The position numbers and the translations under genes were made by a program. Below, piece by piece: positions 24,258 through 36,669 of a stretch of 64,000 nucleotides of DNA. The first letter of the stretch is position 1, and each line of letters begins with the position of its first letter. Under the pieces are notes generated by a model, which saw only the letters and a list, made by a program, of their open reading frames with translations, searched no databases and was not told where the DNA came from. This stretch comes from Thozetella sp. PMI_491 (lineage: Eukaryota; Ascomycota; Sordariomycetes; Chaetosphaeriales; Chaetosphaeriaceae), in NCBI GenBank assembly GCA_021432635.1, contig MU270030.1:619823-683822 (forward strand), written 5' to 3'.

Positions 24258-26149
24258 TTTTACGCTACATGGGTCGCCATATTCCTCCCCGGGAGCCAGG
24301 CTTCCAGGCTCGGGAAACCCGAGAAATAACACGAGGCCACCCGAAACGGAACTCAACGAGGGCATCAGTCAATAAAGCTACGTCAGTACAGCGGGGAACG
24401 AGGCAAGGAGAGTCTATGATCGACGGGCGGCAGAGAGCGGCTCGTGGCACGTAAGCCAAGCCTAGTATTCAGCTCGATGCTTCGACAGGTGTGATCGTCA
24501 GTAGACAGAAGGGGGGGTTGGCAGCCCATCAGCGGATGATCTACCATAAGACGATGGCTCGACAGGGCGGACGGAATGAAGGTTGCAAGGCCCACAGGGC
24601 GCAGAGCAACTGGTAAAGGAGGGGGGGGAGGCAGAGACCAACTACTCCCAGCGCCAGACTTTTGGAGGCCGTGCTAGAACAGCGCAAGTAACACTGTCCG
24701 GTTGATCTGCTCGGTGGGGTCGCGAGTGGGAGCGTCCTGCCAATCGTAGAAACCTCCTAACTCGCTCCGGGAGTGGCTGCAGGCCGACGGCGCCCCTCTT
24801 TGCTTCTTCTTTAACTGGAGCAAGGAACCGTTTGCTCGCTGTCCGGGGGTAGGAACCACCCACCACAAAACCCCGTTTGCTCCAGTAAATGCCCGCTCTG
24901 GGTCGATGCCAATTAGGCAGGGTGGGGTGGGGCCCTTTCTCAGACCGTTGCACTCCCCTCTTCCTTTATCCCCTCAAACTGCAACATTCATATGCAGTGT
25001 CCCTTCTCATCGCGTTCCTGGTTCGTTTGAATCTCTCGAAGGCTGGCAGGGCTAGGCTCACACCTGCCATTCTTACGTGTCTTACCCGGTCGAATAAGGC
25101 GGCTGAGACAGGCACCGTTGACCCGTCTCTGCCATCCGTTCCACGGGTGTCTTAGCTGCACGGCGGAAGACGGGTCTGCTATCTCTCCAGAGCTCCCTCG
25201 TGCAGCGTCTCTCCGTACCACTGCCAGCCGCCTCGCTACGCACGCGTGCAGCTCTTACTTGGACGCCCCGCGTGCCGTTGTTGTGGCAGCCGTCGGGAAA
25301 TGCTACAGTAGGTACCCAGGTGGTCTAGGCCGGACGGCGCTGGTGGGTGCGGCACGGAAGCCACCCGGCAGGCATGACGGGACACTCGGGACGCCTCCTT
25401 TCTTCCCACCAGCCAGAAGTACTCGCAAGCGACAACGCACAGTCGTGGAAGCTCGCCAGGACGGACAATTTGTCTTCCCAGTAAGCAGATACGCGGTGTG
25501 TTGGCCGTGCAGAGCAGACCGGCTGCACTCGAGTGCAGGTAGGCATTGGTGGGGATCGAAGGGGCAATAAGCACAGGGCCGGCAGGGTCTGTGGGTGCAG
25601 AGCAGGAAATAACTTCACGACTGCATCTGTGGCGTGCTTCGACGCCTCCCTCTAACCCCGGCCGTACCGCATATCGCCAATACGAGGTCGGCCGCAAGGG
25701 TTCGTAGATGCATTTTTTCGCATCCTCAACTTTGACATCTTGCCTCTCTTGTCGGTGGCGCTTCGTGGGGGGAGGCAACGTGGGCGATGGGTTGGCCGCA
25801 GCGACGAAACAACTCCCCGCCCTTCATCCTTCGTTCTTGATTCCCCCACGTGCTAGACCCTTCGTGCAGGGACCCCTTTGCGGTATCTGAAGCTTGACGC
25901 CCTCAGCGCCAATCCTTTGCAATCGCTGGCCGGCAGGGCCCCGGTAGACGCTGTTGGCATGTGGGGGATATCACGCCGGCAGCTTCTCAAACCCACGAAG
26001 CCTAGATGAGGATTTCCTGACGGTGGAGAGCAAGGCGGCCGAAGTGCCCGGGCGGGTAGGTGGTTCATCACCGAGCTTGCCGGAGACAGCGGCCGCTCGG
26101 TCCCGGGGGTGGCTCGAGAGAGCATCGGGAGCTCCCTTAGCTGGCGTTC

Positions 26150-26303
26150 GGGGGGGGGGGGGGGGGGNNNNNNNNNNNNNNNNNNNNNNNNNNNNNNNNN
26201 NNNNNNNNNNNNNNNNNNNNNNNNNNNNNNNNNNNNNNNNNNNNNNNNNNNNNNNNNNNNNNNNNNNNNNNNNNNNNNNNNNNNNNNNNNNNNGGGGGGG
26301 GGG
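26150..26303. other. Assembly gap (126 N) inside poly-G
   Basis: Eighteen G (26150-26167), then Ns from 26168 to 26293, then ten G (26294-26303). The assembly evidently failed across a long G homopolymer. The true gap length is unknown. Any open frame crossing it is meaningless. Confidence 0.97.
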
Positions 26304-27552
26304 TTCGACTTGGCATCCGATGGCCAGCGACGGAGACAGCCAGGGAAGCTGCGCGACCGATCGGCTTAGCCTTGGCGCTCTTCTAATGCGATGATCGCCT
26401 GCTTGCAGCTTGTCAGCACCTTGGTCTGATGCATCAATGTCTCGCTGAACGACTAGCTAGGCATCTCAACACCAATCAGTTCCCTGCGCCGGACTGCTCG
26501 TCTCATAGCTCTCGCCCGGATCCGCTTGTGGGCGGAAAGATATGCAGCCATATAAGACAGCTCTACACCACTCTCGCAACCAACCTTGCTCCGTCGGATT
26601 CACACAACCGACCGTGTGCTTTTCTTGTATCTTTCTTACCCCCAGCGCGCAGAAGCAGATCACACCCTCGCGACGCCTCGAACCACGCCGTCATTGCTGC
26701 ACGGTCCATCTTGTCAGCCGGCTTTGTGAACAGCGGCTAAGGCAGTCTCGCCGGAGCTTTTTTTGCGAGTTGACAACTTGAAATGGCCTATCAGTGCGAG
26801 CGGTGCTGCGACGCGGCGAAGTCTGGTGGGCCACTCGGATCGACGAGCTAAGTCGCCTTACTCCAGGGCGGGCTGAACTGGCGCAGGACCTCGGGCTGTC
26901 TGCCCCGCTGACACACGCAAGCGGTATACACGCGTATACACACACCAAAGAAGACGGACAGCTTCTTCCGTCAGCACTCAGCATCTTCCCGGACGCACCA
27001 CTGGGGTTCGCAATATTCTGCCGTGCCCCCTTCCCCTTTTCCCTCCCTCCCTTCTGCGCTCCGCCTGCCTGCATCCGCACCGTCCGGACTCGCGGCACCT
27101 CGAGGGCTGCCAGCAACACACGGGTCTTCCCATGCGGCCACCTCAAGCTGCGATACGGCTTTGCTGGAGGCAGGGAATCGCATCCCAGGGCAAGGCGAGA
27201 GGCGTGGGGTCAGCTGGGCGAGGCAGGCCCCCTCGTCCGCGTGCCGTCTTCCTCCCGCTGCTGCCGGGGGCCAGGAGCCGATGGCGACGCCGGTGGTGGA
27301 ACCGTCGCAGCCCGCCAGCCACTTGAAACCGCTGCTACTCCCCGACTCCCCGGGAAAAGGCTGGTACGCTGCGCACGCTGTCCTAGCCGGTTGGAGGGGG
27401 ACGCGGGAAAGTGAACAACAACGGAATGGCCGGGCGGGTGCACCAACAACCGAACTGCCCTGTGCCGCACCGGCGCGTGCCTGGGCGACGCTGCTTGGCT
27501 GATGCCCCCTCGGCAGTGTGGCTCCTCGTCACATCAGTGTCGATCAACTGGC

Positions 27553-27607
27553 CGCTAGAATCACGCTAGAACCGCGCTAGAAAGGCGCTAGAAGGGAACT
27601 AGAAGGC
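27553..27607. repeat. Five-copy 11-bp array with fixed core and variable triplet
   Basis: Five consecutive 11-base units share CTAGAA. Four begin CGCTAGAA and the fifth begins AACTAGAA, and each is followed by a different three-base tail (TCA, CCG, AGG, GGG, GGC). The spacing is exact, close to one helical turn. Intergenic; function unknown. Confidence 0.85.
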
Positions 27608-30600
27608 TGACATGGACGCCCCACAAGGCAGGTGGGGTATGGGCTTGGTGGGTCTGCCCACCTGGGTCCTTTGGGCGGCGCGCACGTCCTGGTACGGCGC
27701 ACGGCGTTCATAACGGCTTCGAGGTATGCTCCGGCACGCCAGAGCCAAAGCGGCCATGGATCGCTCACGAATACGTGCTATATTGCTTCGACGCCTTGGC
27801 ACCGCTGTACTATTTCTCTGGGGGCGGGGGCTGGCAAGCGAAGCCTTCTCACCTTCTCCGTACACGGTGTAGCAGAGTAGTATTCCCACACCTCGTCCGC
27901 GCAATTAACCCCCCCCGCCAATTCCTTCAAGCCGTGTTCCCCTCTCGGACCCCCCCTCCCCCCCCCAATTCTGAGTTGCCGCACCCTCGCTCTCGTGCGG
28001 AGCACACCGCCTGCCACGCCTGCAGCAAGGCCTTCAGGTCACACACAGACGAGAACTAGAGACCTCTGTGCGCGCAGAAGGGCCGTTCTGCCGCGCGTGA
28101 CCAGCAGTGTTTCCGAGTGCACACCGAATAAAAGCACCGAGCCCCACATGGCTTGAAGTCGGCGGTGACGGTCAAGCACCTCGCAGCCCGCGGTCAGCAC
28201 GGTCAAAGCATGTTGGCATGCCATGGCACACCTGTACTTACTAGGGTTTCGGGGTGGCTGCTCCGCTGCTAACTGCTCTATGCTTCGAGCTTCGCGGCTG
28301 CTTTCCCGATCGAAGGACCAAGATACGGGCTGGGCGACAAGATAGATGGCTTATCCTGCCTGCGAGGACTTTTTGTCAGGCCGGATCTGGTATTGGCTCT
28401 CGTCCCACTGCCGCAGCATTCCCGCCTTACCACACGGAGATTTAACTGCACTAGTTCGTGTCAGTACCATCAGAATCTCTCCCCTCCTGGCCAGCGCAGA
28501 CCTATCATATCGGCACCTGAGCCTAACTCGAGCTTGCGGATAGTGCGGGCGCGCCTCGCTACGGAGTCCTATTTCGAGGGATTCACCGTGCTAGCTCGAT
28601 AACGCTGCGACTGTGCGGGCGAGCCGTCTCCTATACAGCCCACGCCAACATCCGCCGCCCTCCCGCACGTGGTGGGCCAGTGCTATAGCTCCAATCTGCT
28701 ATCGAATGGGAGGAATGCTTAGCACGGCAAGGATCACCATCGCATCTGCAGGTTGTCTTGATGGTGTCGCCCAGCTTGGTTAGGTGTTTTATTGGTTTGC
28801 GAGGTTTGCTCGAGCAGACCTTTGGGGTCCGTCCCAAGAGCCTTGGGAGATCATCATGATCGTCGTCCCCCCTTGGCTCGCCGGCAGCCCGTCGGAACTT
28901 TCCTGTTGCCTCGGGACCGCCTGGAGACATCCGGCGCACGCACGGATGGCGAGGCCGGCCGGATGCGCGACGGTCGTTGATAGTAGGTACTATAGCGCTA
29001 CGGTGCGGGTGGGCGTCGGCGACCTGATCCCCCACTACACACGCCCGCATTCTAGAAGGACGAGATGGCATGCATGGAAGCCTTCCCCCCCTCCCTGCCT
29101 TACAGGTACAGCGTGCCATCGGCGGGAGGGGAAGCTTCCCCGCGTAGCCAATCATGTTTCTCTGGCCCTGCACGGAGATGAGGGGTCTACACCACCACAG
29201 CAAAACTCCCTGCTGAAGAAGCTGGTCGGGTTAGGCTAGCTTCAGGCTGTAGGACCAAGGGGGCTGCCTCGGTCTCCGTTGGCCAGCGTGACCAGCCACT
29301 GAGCGATAACAGCAGTAACGTCCCTATCGAAGCTCCATTCCTCTAGCCAGAAGCTCGGTCCCCCCCCCCCCCCCCCCCCCTTTTTACCGAGTGGGAGAGA
29401 GGGCAAAGAACTTCGCGTGCGAGCTAGGTAAGAAGAGGTGGCCTTGGTGGCCTCCCTACCGTCGTGAGATTCTGGTATCATGTGTGCCCTCCATCTTTCG
29501 TCTGATTTCTCCTTCCGGTCATATCTTCCATCGAGGTGGCCGGACTTGAGAAGGGTGGCAAGCCCAAAAGGTCAGACTGGACAAACGTGGTTAAAGGCGA
29601 GAGAAGGCACGGCAAATCAGCGCTGAATCTCGGGGTTGGGTGTGATTGTTCTCTCCTAATCAACCTCTACCAACCCCCTTCTAGGCCGTCGCATCATGGT
29701 TCTATGCTTCAGCGTTGGTGGGGATGCTAGTCGCTAGCTGGCCACCATCGGCTTTCCCATTGCCTATGGCTCGTCGCGGTCGCCACGGAACTAGGGGGAT
29801 GAGGTAGGGGGTCCCTATGGCAAAAAATCCTTCCCTTCTTCCCTCCCGGTGACTTGCGTTGCCGAGAAGGAAGCTTATCCCGACTTGGTTTGGGGTCGTA
29901 ACGTGTGAGGCCGTCCTAGCCTAGCGACGATCAATAGTAGGTATCATCAATAAACAAACGTAGCGACTCTACGGTCCCGAGACTCGTGTGATGTGTGCCG
30001 AATGGAGGCGAGCCTGTATCACACTGATAGCACCCAGCCGTTGTTACCTCTCTCCCGCGCCTTCGAGACTAGGGGAAAGCAGGGGGGCGAGGTTGGCACG
30101 GATCAAGGCGCACTCTGTTCGCTATCGCGTGCTATCGGACAGTATTAAGCTCGTCGGCGCGGGGGGCGATGAGGGTGGGTATGTAGCAGGAGCTTTAAGA
30201 CCGGGAAGAGGAGCCTTGACATTGATAGCGGATGACGTTCGGACGATGCCCGAACAGCCCGGTTCGACCAGATCCCTTGCTTCAAAATGCTAGACGTAGA
30301 GGATCTCCGGGTTTCCCTCTCTCGTAGGGGCATCGCCGACGGTACTGCAAGCTTGAGGCTACGTGTAAATATTGACCTAGCGGCGGTCTGTCATACACTG
30401 TAGCACGAATACAGACACGTTAATACCGCTAGGATAGTGGAGGAGGAGGTGGGGAGGGGGGTATATTGTGCATCCATGGTCGTATTGCAACAGCACTGAA
30501 GCGCTGCTAGAAACGCCTAGCGCACTGCTAGGCCTTGGGGGCAACAGCAAATAGAGTTTAGCATACGAATGAGGTCCCGGGCACGCCGGGAATACCACCA

Positions 30601-33480
30601 AGCAGGGCGTGGACAGAGGGGCAGTTTGTGGTTGGCTGATAGCGGGCTTGGGAGGGTCGCTGGCAGGGTGTCAAGGCTCGCTGGCAGGTTCCGCGTACTA
30701 CATACAGTATGAACCCCTGGAATGGAACTGATGGCTTGATGCGGGCGCTGGAAGGGGCAGCTGCCATGGCCCTGGAAAGTCCCCCTTCTCTCAGTTGCTC
30801 CGGTTTGGCCCTCGCGCTAGTGCGCTTGGCATGGCCCCTCCTGAGGGTTGCATTTGGCTATTTCCCTGAAGGGCTGCTGCTTGCTGCTAGCTGTGGCAGT
30901 CGTGACTTGGCGATGCTGGGGTGCAATGCTGGGGGGGTGCAGCAACCCTGGTCCCGGTTCGGTGGCACTTTGTCACGGGTATGCGTGCGAGCCTGCCTAC
31001 GAGAAGGCAGGCCGTACCGCCTGTGATGGCGAGCGTAGCAGCCGGCGCAACAGATTCAGTTTCTGGGGGAGACGAAGCTGCAGTGGCACCTAATGAGCCT
31101 GGGGTCCGTCGGACAATGGCATAGGTATGCGGCCGAAGAGTGCTCCTGGGAGGTACCATCCGCCCGCATGAGAAACAACAGCAAGGCATGGTGGTAACTT
31201 GCGAGAGTGCTAGCAGTTTCCCCTTCATCTCCTTTCAGCTTTCTTTCATCCTCTCTACCTCTAGCACTCCCACTTTCTATAGCCTCTGCTATTAACCTCC
31301 GCGATAGCGGTCCCATGTGCTGTAAAGGGTGTAAAACTTTTTCCTCTTAAAATTGCAAAGTCCAAAGGACCTTTGGCACGGCAGCCACCTGCCGGTACCC
31401 GGTCTTGCTCCCACGAACAGCCAGCCCCCTTTGCCCCCTGTCGCCCCGGGATTCGCCAGGGTCGCGCCCTGATCAGGCTACCCGTCATCTCAAATCAGTA
31501 GGCGTGTCCGGTTTATCGATAATTCCATCTTTATGATTCCCATGATCGGATCGTGGACAGACGGTAGTCGCCTGGACGATGGGACACTGTGCGAAGAGGG
31601 AAGGATGCGACAGGCTGCCTGCCGGCGCGACAGCGATCGCCGGATGCATGTAACGCTTTGCAAATACTGAAGCGTGTCGGATAAGTGCAAGCCGCAGGAC
31701 GCCGCCCTCGCAGGAAGGGGGTGTGTGTGGCAGTTATCCGTCTCAGCAGGCCGGCCGCTGCTGCTGTGGACTGCCGCTACGGCGATCACCCGCGCGCCGG
31801 GCTCTGGCTCTCTGCCCCTGAGAAGCGCTGGCCACTGGGCACAAGGCCTCGGCTTGGGACGAGGCACCGGTTCCGCGCTCGTAAGAAAATTCATGCGCGC
31901 TCCAGACGCCTCAGACGCTTCAGGCGCGCTTCACCTGCTTCATGTGCCGCCGGCGGCGACTCGGCCGCCACGCGGGGGCGCAGGCATACGCTGCGAGGCT
32001 CGCTTGTCGAAGCGGGCGGACGAAAGCGGCGTGCGGCCGCCCGAGCCCTCGGGGTGCTCCGCGACGTCGAGCCCGAGAAGGTCGCAGCGCGTCTGACGAG
32101 GACCACGGGGCTCGCCCGCTCAGTGGGAAGCCGGTCCCGAGAGCAGTGGAAGCAGCAGCCTCAAGCAACGTCGCAACTGCGACGGTTCCATCCCTCCGCC
32201 GAGGGGGCGGCAGACAAGATTGCAGCGGGGAACGTTCTTGAAGTCCCATCACCCCTAATCTTCTGTCGCATCCGCAAGGTTGCAGGAGAGCAAAGAAGGC
32301 AAGGTGTAGGTACATAGAAGGTGGGGAAGGGGTCGCCTCCAGCCAGTTGCCAGGCACTGGCTACTACGCTGTACCTTTCGAGCAATGATCATCCGCTCCC
32401 TTCGGAAGCGCGCTTAAGCGCTCTCCTCGTGATTGGTCACAGCACTGCCACCAATTGCTACAGTCAGCACTTCGCATCCTGTCCAAGAACGCGCTTACCA
32501 GAAATCGGTCCCCACCCGTCGCAGCTGCCCACTCATGTCAAATGTCAACACCATCAAGGGCGACGTGCCGTGACAAATTGGCCACGCTCGCATTGTATTG
32601 TTTTGTCTCGTCACCACCCACACCACAACGCCGGCCCGCACCCGTCAAATCCTCATCTCGGCGTTGACACAGATCCGGAGAGCGTTCAGGGGCTGTCGCG
32701 TGCCTGCGTCCCAGAACCACCGCACGCCTTGATTGGGAAAAGTCCGGCGTGTTTGCGGAAGGAACGATTTATCGATTTTGGGGTGGCACGCCAGGACCGC
32801 CGAGCCCAGGGCACGCTGCGACCTCACAACACGCAACGGCCTTTCGTCCGCCTGGCTCCGCGCTCCCGGGTGGAGTGATGCTCTGATCGAAGGGGCAAAA
32901 GTTACAGGGCAGCTGCTCACTGCGAAAAAAGAGCCCTGATAGCGTGTCGACCGGCCCGTTCAGGGGGTGAGAGGCAAGGAGCGGGGGGCGGGTCAAACCG
33001 AACTAACTCGCGCTCTCGCTTTTTCTTGGGATTTGTCACTCTCACCACCGGCGAGCCAGCACTTAGCGGGCCATCGGTTACAGCATCCACGGCGGGTGTC
33101 TCCTGGTGTGTGGAAATTGCGCCAAACTCCGTGGAACACTTGTTCCTTGCTACTATCCCTAGCCTCGTGCACCCACCGTCAACTGCCGCACCCCTGTCGC
33201 CAGTTTGGCTGCTGCCTTTGGCTCAGCCTTCTGATCTCCGTCTCTGCCCCCGCCGGCACCCTCTCTGCTGCAGTGGCCGAGTGCGTTTTGAAAAGAACCA
33301 CCGCAAGCAAGCCGGCCAGGTACGTTAGCTAAGCTCAGACACACAGCCATCGCGCGCTGACTATTCTTGGATCACCCTGACAGAGGCCGCATACGTCCCA
33401 GAGATCGGTTCACGGCGGTACCTCAGTGACACGGATCGCCGGCACGCCGCCAGTAGCTGCTGGCTTCAGAAGCGTAAAGC

Positions 33481-36400
33481 ATGTCGGCCGCAGTGGCATC
33501 GGCGCAGTGGAGGGACCGTAGGCAGAGGGTCTTTCAGTCGGTCTTCCAGACAGACATCACCCAGCCCACCCCGCAGTCCACCCCTGCTGTCCACTTCCCA
33601 CAGCCAGGACAGGCCTTTGGCGTGCCGCCACCGCCGGCGCAGACTCGCCTCCACGGTGTACCACCTTCGGGGGGTTCCCACAGCCTGGAAGTGCCAGCTG
33701 CGGCCACCCACCTCGGGGTACGACAAGCTCAGAGGCAGAAGAGCCCAGAGCCGACTGCTGCGGGGTTTCGTGCGCATTCGTCGGCCTCCCCAGCGTCATT
33801 TGCCACCCCAGGAACGCCTGCGTCGCACGGCACGGCCGGTGACGACCAAGTGACCTATGATTTGGCATGGCATGTCGTCACTGCCCGCATCACTTTGCCC
33901 CCATCTGCCAGCGCAGATGACTCGTTCGGAACCCTAGCCCCGAGCTCACAGATGCCGTCTCAAGGGGAAAGCTCCGAGGCCGAGTTCTATGAGGCGCTGC
34001 GCCTGGTGCTGCAGGCGAAGACAGCCCTGCCACGGGCGACGCACACGGAGGACATCGTAGCATGGCACACGCAGCAGACCCGCACACACTTTGCTCAGCA
34101 TGTGCTGCCGCTGCTCTCGGCCTGCGCCCAAGGCGAGGGCGACTTCGAGGCGGACGCCGAGGGGGCCAAGGGGGGCTCCCACTACGAGAAGCATGTGGTA
34201 GCGGTGCGGAGCAGTATACGCACCATAGAGGGCGCCCAGCGCATGTATGGCTACGGCCTCGAGCTGCTGAACCGGGGCTTCGCACGCTTTTCAGCGTTGT
34301 TAGACCCTAAGGGGCCCAAAGAAGATGCGAGGCTCCTCGAGGCACGGTTCCGACGCGATGTCCATGCCCTCGTAGCCGACTCGGCCTCGGCCTCACTGAT
34401 GTACTCGGTGAGGGTCGTTTTGGTCCAACTCGTGGGGACCATCCTAGGTGTGACTCCCAGGCATAGAAAGGGGGAGCAAGCGCGGCCCGTACCTCCCGCC
34501 GAGGACAACTTGCATGCTGTCGCTGACAGGGAGCGTCTCCTTCAGCTCGTGCAAGAGCTGTACGGCGTCGGCCTCGGAGGGGAGAAGTTCCAGATTGTGT
34601 TTGCCGAAGTCATGGATGCAATGATGTCCCGCTTCGTCCGCGGCGCATATGCTGGCATCTGGACGAGCCTCGAGCCAGCCGACCCGTTTCGTAGGAAAGA
34701 CAATGTGACGAGAGGTGCCAGCACGGCGGGCTCGTCGCGCTGCATCGAGTCCCTGACCGACTGGGTCGAGAACCACTTTGCCCGCTTAGCGTTCGAGGTC
34801 CTGTCTCAGATCAGCCCGCCCAGCGCCGGGTCGCCCGTCTCGCTCTCAGACGCGAAGACCTACCAGACCCTAGCACTGGGCCGTCTCGCTTCTTTACGCA
34901 TCGAAGAGCTCTTTGGCATTGTGCTGGCGTGGCCGAACTCACAGGGCGCGCTAGACGACCTCCGCGCTACCATCACCACGCCCGGCCGGAGGCTGCAGCT
35001 GACCGACAGCTTCGCGCAGGCACTTCAGAAACGCCTGCTCCATCCTGGCCGCAGCACTCTAGAGATCCTGCGGACGTACATCTCCATCATCCGGACCTTC
35101 TATGCCCTCGATCACAGCAAGGTCCTACTGTCCCGCGTAGTCCCGAACCTGGACCTGTACCTCTGCCATCGCGATGATGCGGTTCGCACCGTGGTCACCG
35201 GCTTGCTCGCTAGCTCGGACGAGGTCCGAGACGTCTCTGGCGCGCAAGAAGCTAAGCAGCGGGAGAACGAGAAGGCGGGAAACGGGCGCGGTGCGAACAT
35301 GGACATCGATGCCGGCTCTTTCGCAACCCCTCCAGCCGCCCGAGCGGGCAGCGGGCCGAGGAAAACGAAGCTGGAGACTCCGGACCTGCGCGGGAAGGAC
35401 GACAACCCATCCCCAAAGGCGGGAGGCGCCACCGCCGCTCCTGGCAAGCTCGTCGAGCTCGCGGCCCTGCTTGTGGACCCTAAACAGGCCCGCCGTGGCG
35501 CCCCGGAGGACGAGGATCTCGGCTGGGACGACATGAGCTGGGTGCCGGACCCGGTGGACGCCGGCGCCAGCTACAAGCGGCCGAAGAGTGAGGACGTCAT
35601 TGGGACCTTGATCTCGGCCCTTGGCAGCCAGGACGTCTTCATCAAGGAGTTCGCGTCGGTCATTGCGGAACGCCTCCTCGGCGACCCCGCGCGCTTCGAA
35701 CAGGAGCTGAGGGTCCTGGATCTGCTCAAGCGGCGCTTCGGCGAGCAGGCCCTGCAGAACTGCGACGTCATGGTCAAGGACATCCAAGACTCGCGAAAAG
35801 TGGATGCCACCATCTTGCGAACCCAGAAGCGCAGCGGGTTGCCGGCCCTCGCGGCGGAGGCCGACGCCGACGGCCAGGACACGCAATACCACGCCCGCAT
35901 CCTCTCCCGTCTCTTCTGGCCCGGCCTCGACCGAGAGCACTTCCTGCTCCCGAAGCCGGTCCTCAGCCACCAGACTCGATACGAGCATGGGTACGAGGCG
36001 CTCAAGGCGAGCCGGAAGCTCACCTGGCTCAATCAGCTAGGGCAGGCGCGTGTTGAGCTTGAGATGCGCGACCGAACCGTCACGGTCGATTGCAAGACTT
36101 ACGAAGCAACCGTCATCTACGCATTCCACGATGAGTCCGACGGTGATACGGACCTGGCTGCCGATCCCGAGGAGACCAAGAAACCTGCCGAACGCAGCGT
36201 GGAAGAACTGTACATGGAGCTCCAGATGGACGAGGACCTGATCGCATCGGCCCTCGAGTTCTGGGTCTCGCAGGGCGTGCTGCGACGTGTGCATCAGGAC
36301 GTATACGCCGTCATCGAAACTCAGCTCACAGCTGAGGAGGTAGCGGCTGAAGCCGCGGCGAAGCAAGGCGACGACGCCGACGCAGGCGGGGAGGAAGATT

Positions 36401-36669
36401 CCGAAGCGGAGGCTGCGGAGCGGAAGTCAGCCAAGCCGGCCATTGACCCCAAGGAAGCAGAGCGCCGCGGTCTGTATTGGTCGTACATCAAGGGCATGCT
36501 CACCAACTCGAGCGCGACCATGCCGCTGGCGCAGATGGCTATGATGCTGCGGATGCTCCTCAACGACTTTGCGTGGGGCAACGAGGACCTAGTGGAGTTT
36601 CTGGCCGAAAAGGTCGCCGAAGGCGATCTCGAGATTGCAGGGGGCAAGTACAAGCTGGTGAAGAAGTAG
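33481..36669 (+). CDS. APC2: Anaphase-promoting complex subunit 2 (cullin homologue)
   Basis: An uninterrupted frame of 1062 residues beginning at ATG and ending in TAG, with no intron needed. The product should be the cullin scaffold of the nuclear APC/C E3 ligase, pairing with the RING subunit Apc11 to ubiquitinate cyclin B and securin. Residues 20-100 are Pro/Gln-rich and probably disordered. The cullin-repeat part includes a conserved stretch near 540-580 (FYALDHSKVLLSRVV). A charged, low-complexity insertion lies at about 587-698. The cullin homology core is at about 706-870 (DVIGTLISALGSQDVFIKEF near 706). A Glu/Ala-rich linker at about 950-993 precedes the C-terminal winged helix (about 998-1062), where Apc2 proteins bind E2. 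At 1062 residues it is longer than many APC2 proteins because of these linkers. AATAAA lies about 100 nt after the stop (36768). It is convergent with the next gene. Confidence 0.93.
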   Translation: MSAAVASAQWRDRRQRVFQSVFQTDITQPTPQSTPAVHFPQPGQAFGVPPPPAQTRLHGVPPSGGSHSLEVPAAATHLGVRQAQRQKSPEPTAAGFRAHSSASPASFATPGTPASHGTAGDDQVTYDLAWHVVTARITLPPSASADDSFGTLAPSSQMPSQGESSEAEFYEALRLVLQAKTALPRATHTEDIVAWHTQQTRTHFAQHVLPLLSACAQGEGDFEADAEGAKGGSHYEKHVVAVRSSIRTIEGAQRMYGYGLELLNRGFARFSALLDPKGPKEDARLLEARFRRDVHALVADSASASLMYSVRVVLVQLVGTILGVTPRHRKGEQARPVPPAEDNLHAVADRERLLQLVQELYGVGLGGEKFQIVFAEVMDAMMSRFVRGAYAGIWTSLEPADPFRRKDNVTRGASTAGSSRCIESLTDWVENHFARLAFEVLSQISPPSAGSPVSLSDAKTYQTLALGRLASLRIEELFGIVLAWPNSQGALDDLRATITTPGRRLQLTDSFAQALQKRLLHPGRSTLEILRTYISIIRTFYALDHSKVLLSRVVPNLDLYLCHRDDAVRTVVTGLLASSDEVRDVSGAQEAKQRENEKAGNGRGANMDIDAGSFATPPAARAGSGPRKTKLETPDLRGKDDNPSPKAGGATAAPGKLVELAALLVDPKQARRGAPEDEDLGWDDMSWVPDPVDAGASYKRPKSEDVIGTLISALGSQDVFIKEFASVIAERLLGDPARFEQELRVLDLLKRRFGEQALQNCDVMVKDIQDSRKVDATILRTQKRSGLPALAAEADADGQDTQYHARILSRLFWPGLDREHFLLPKPVLSHQTRYEHGYEALKASRKLTWLNQLGQARVELEMRDRTVTVDCKTYEATVIYAFHDESDGDTDLAADPEETKKPAERSVEELYMELQMDEDLIASALEFWVSQGVLRRVHQDVYAVIETQLTAEEVAAEAAAKQGDDADAGGEEDSEAEAAERKSAKPAIDPKEAERRGLYWSYIKGMLTNSSATMPLAQMAMMLRMLLNDFAWGNEDLVEFLAEKVAEGDLEIAGGKYKLVKK

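Larger units (their letters stand above)
18152..33480. other. Gene-poor desert downstream of the Con7-like gene
   Basis: No gene that I can support. The first few hundred bases are the likely 3' untranslated region and are richer in T runs. The remainder is GC-rich with many chance frames; the longest ones start at GTG or TTG and lack conserved motifs. It contains homopolymers (G at 18793-18804, C at 20888-20901, C at 29360-29380), two hairpins, a partial duplication near 21125-21189, the assembly gap and an 11-bp phased array. The last few hundred bases before 33481 should hold the APC2 promoter and leader. Confidence 0.6.

Noticed and set aside
26794..27414. 206-codon plus-strand open frame
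   Set aside because: Begins at GTG, low-complexity composition, no conserved segment.
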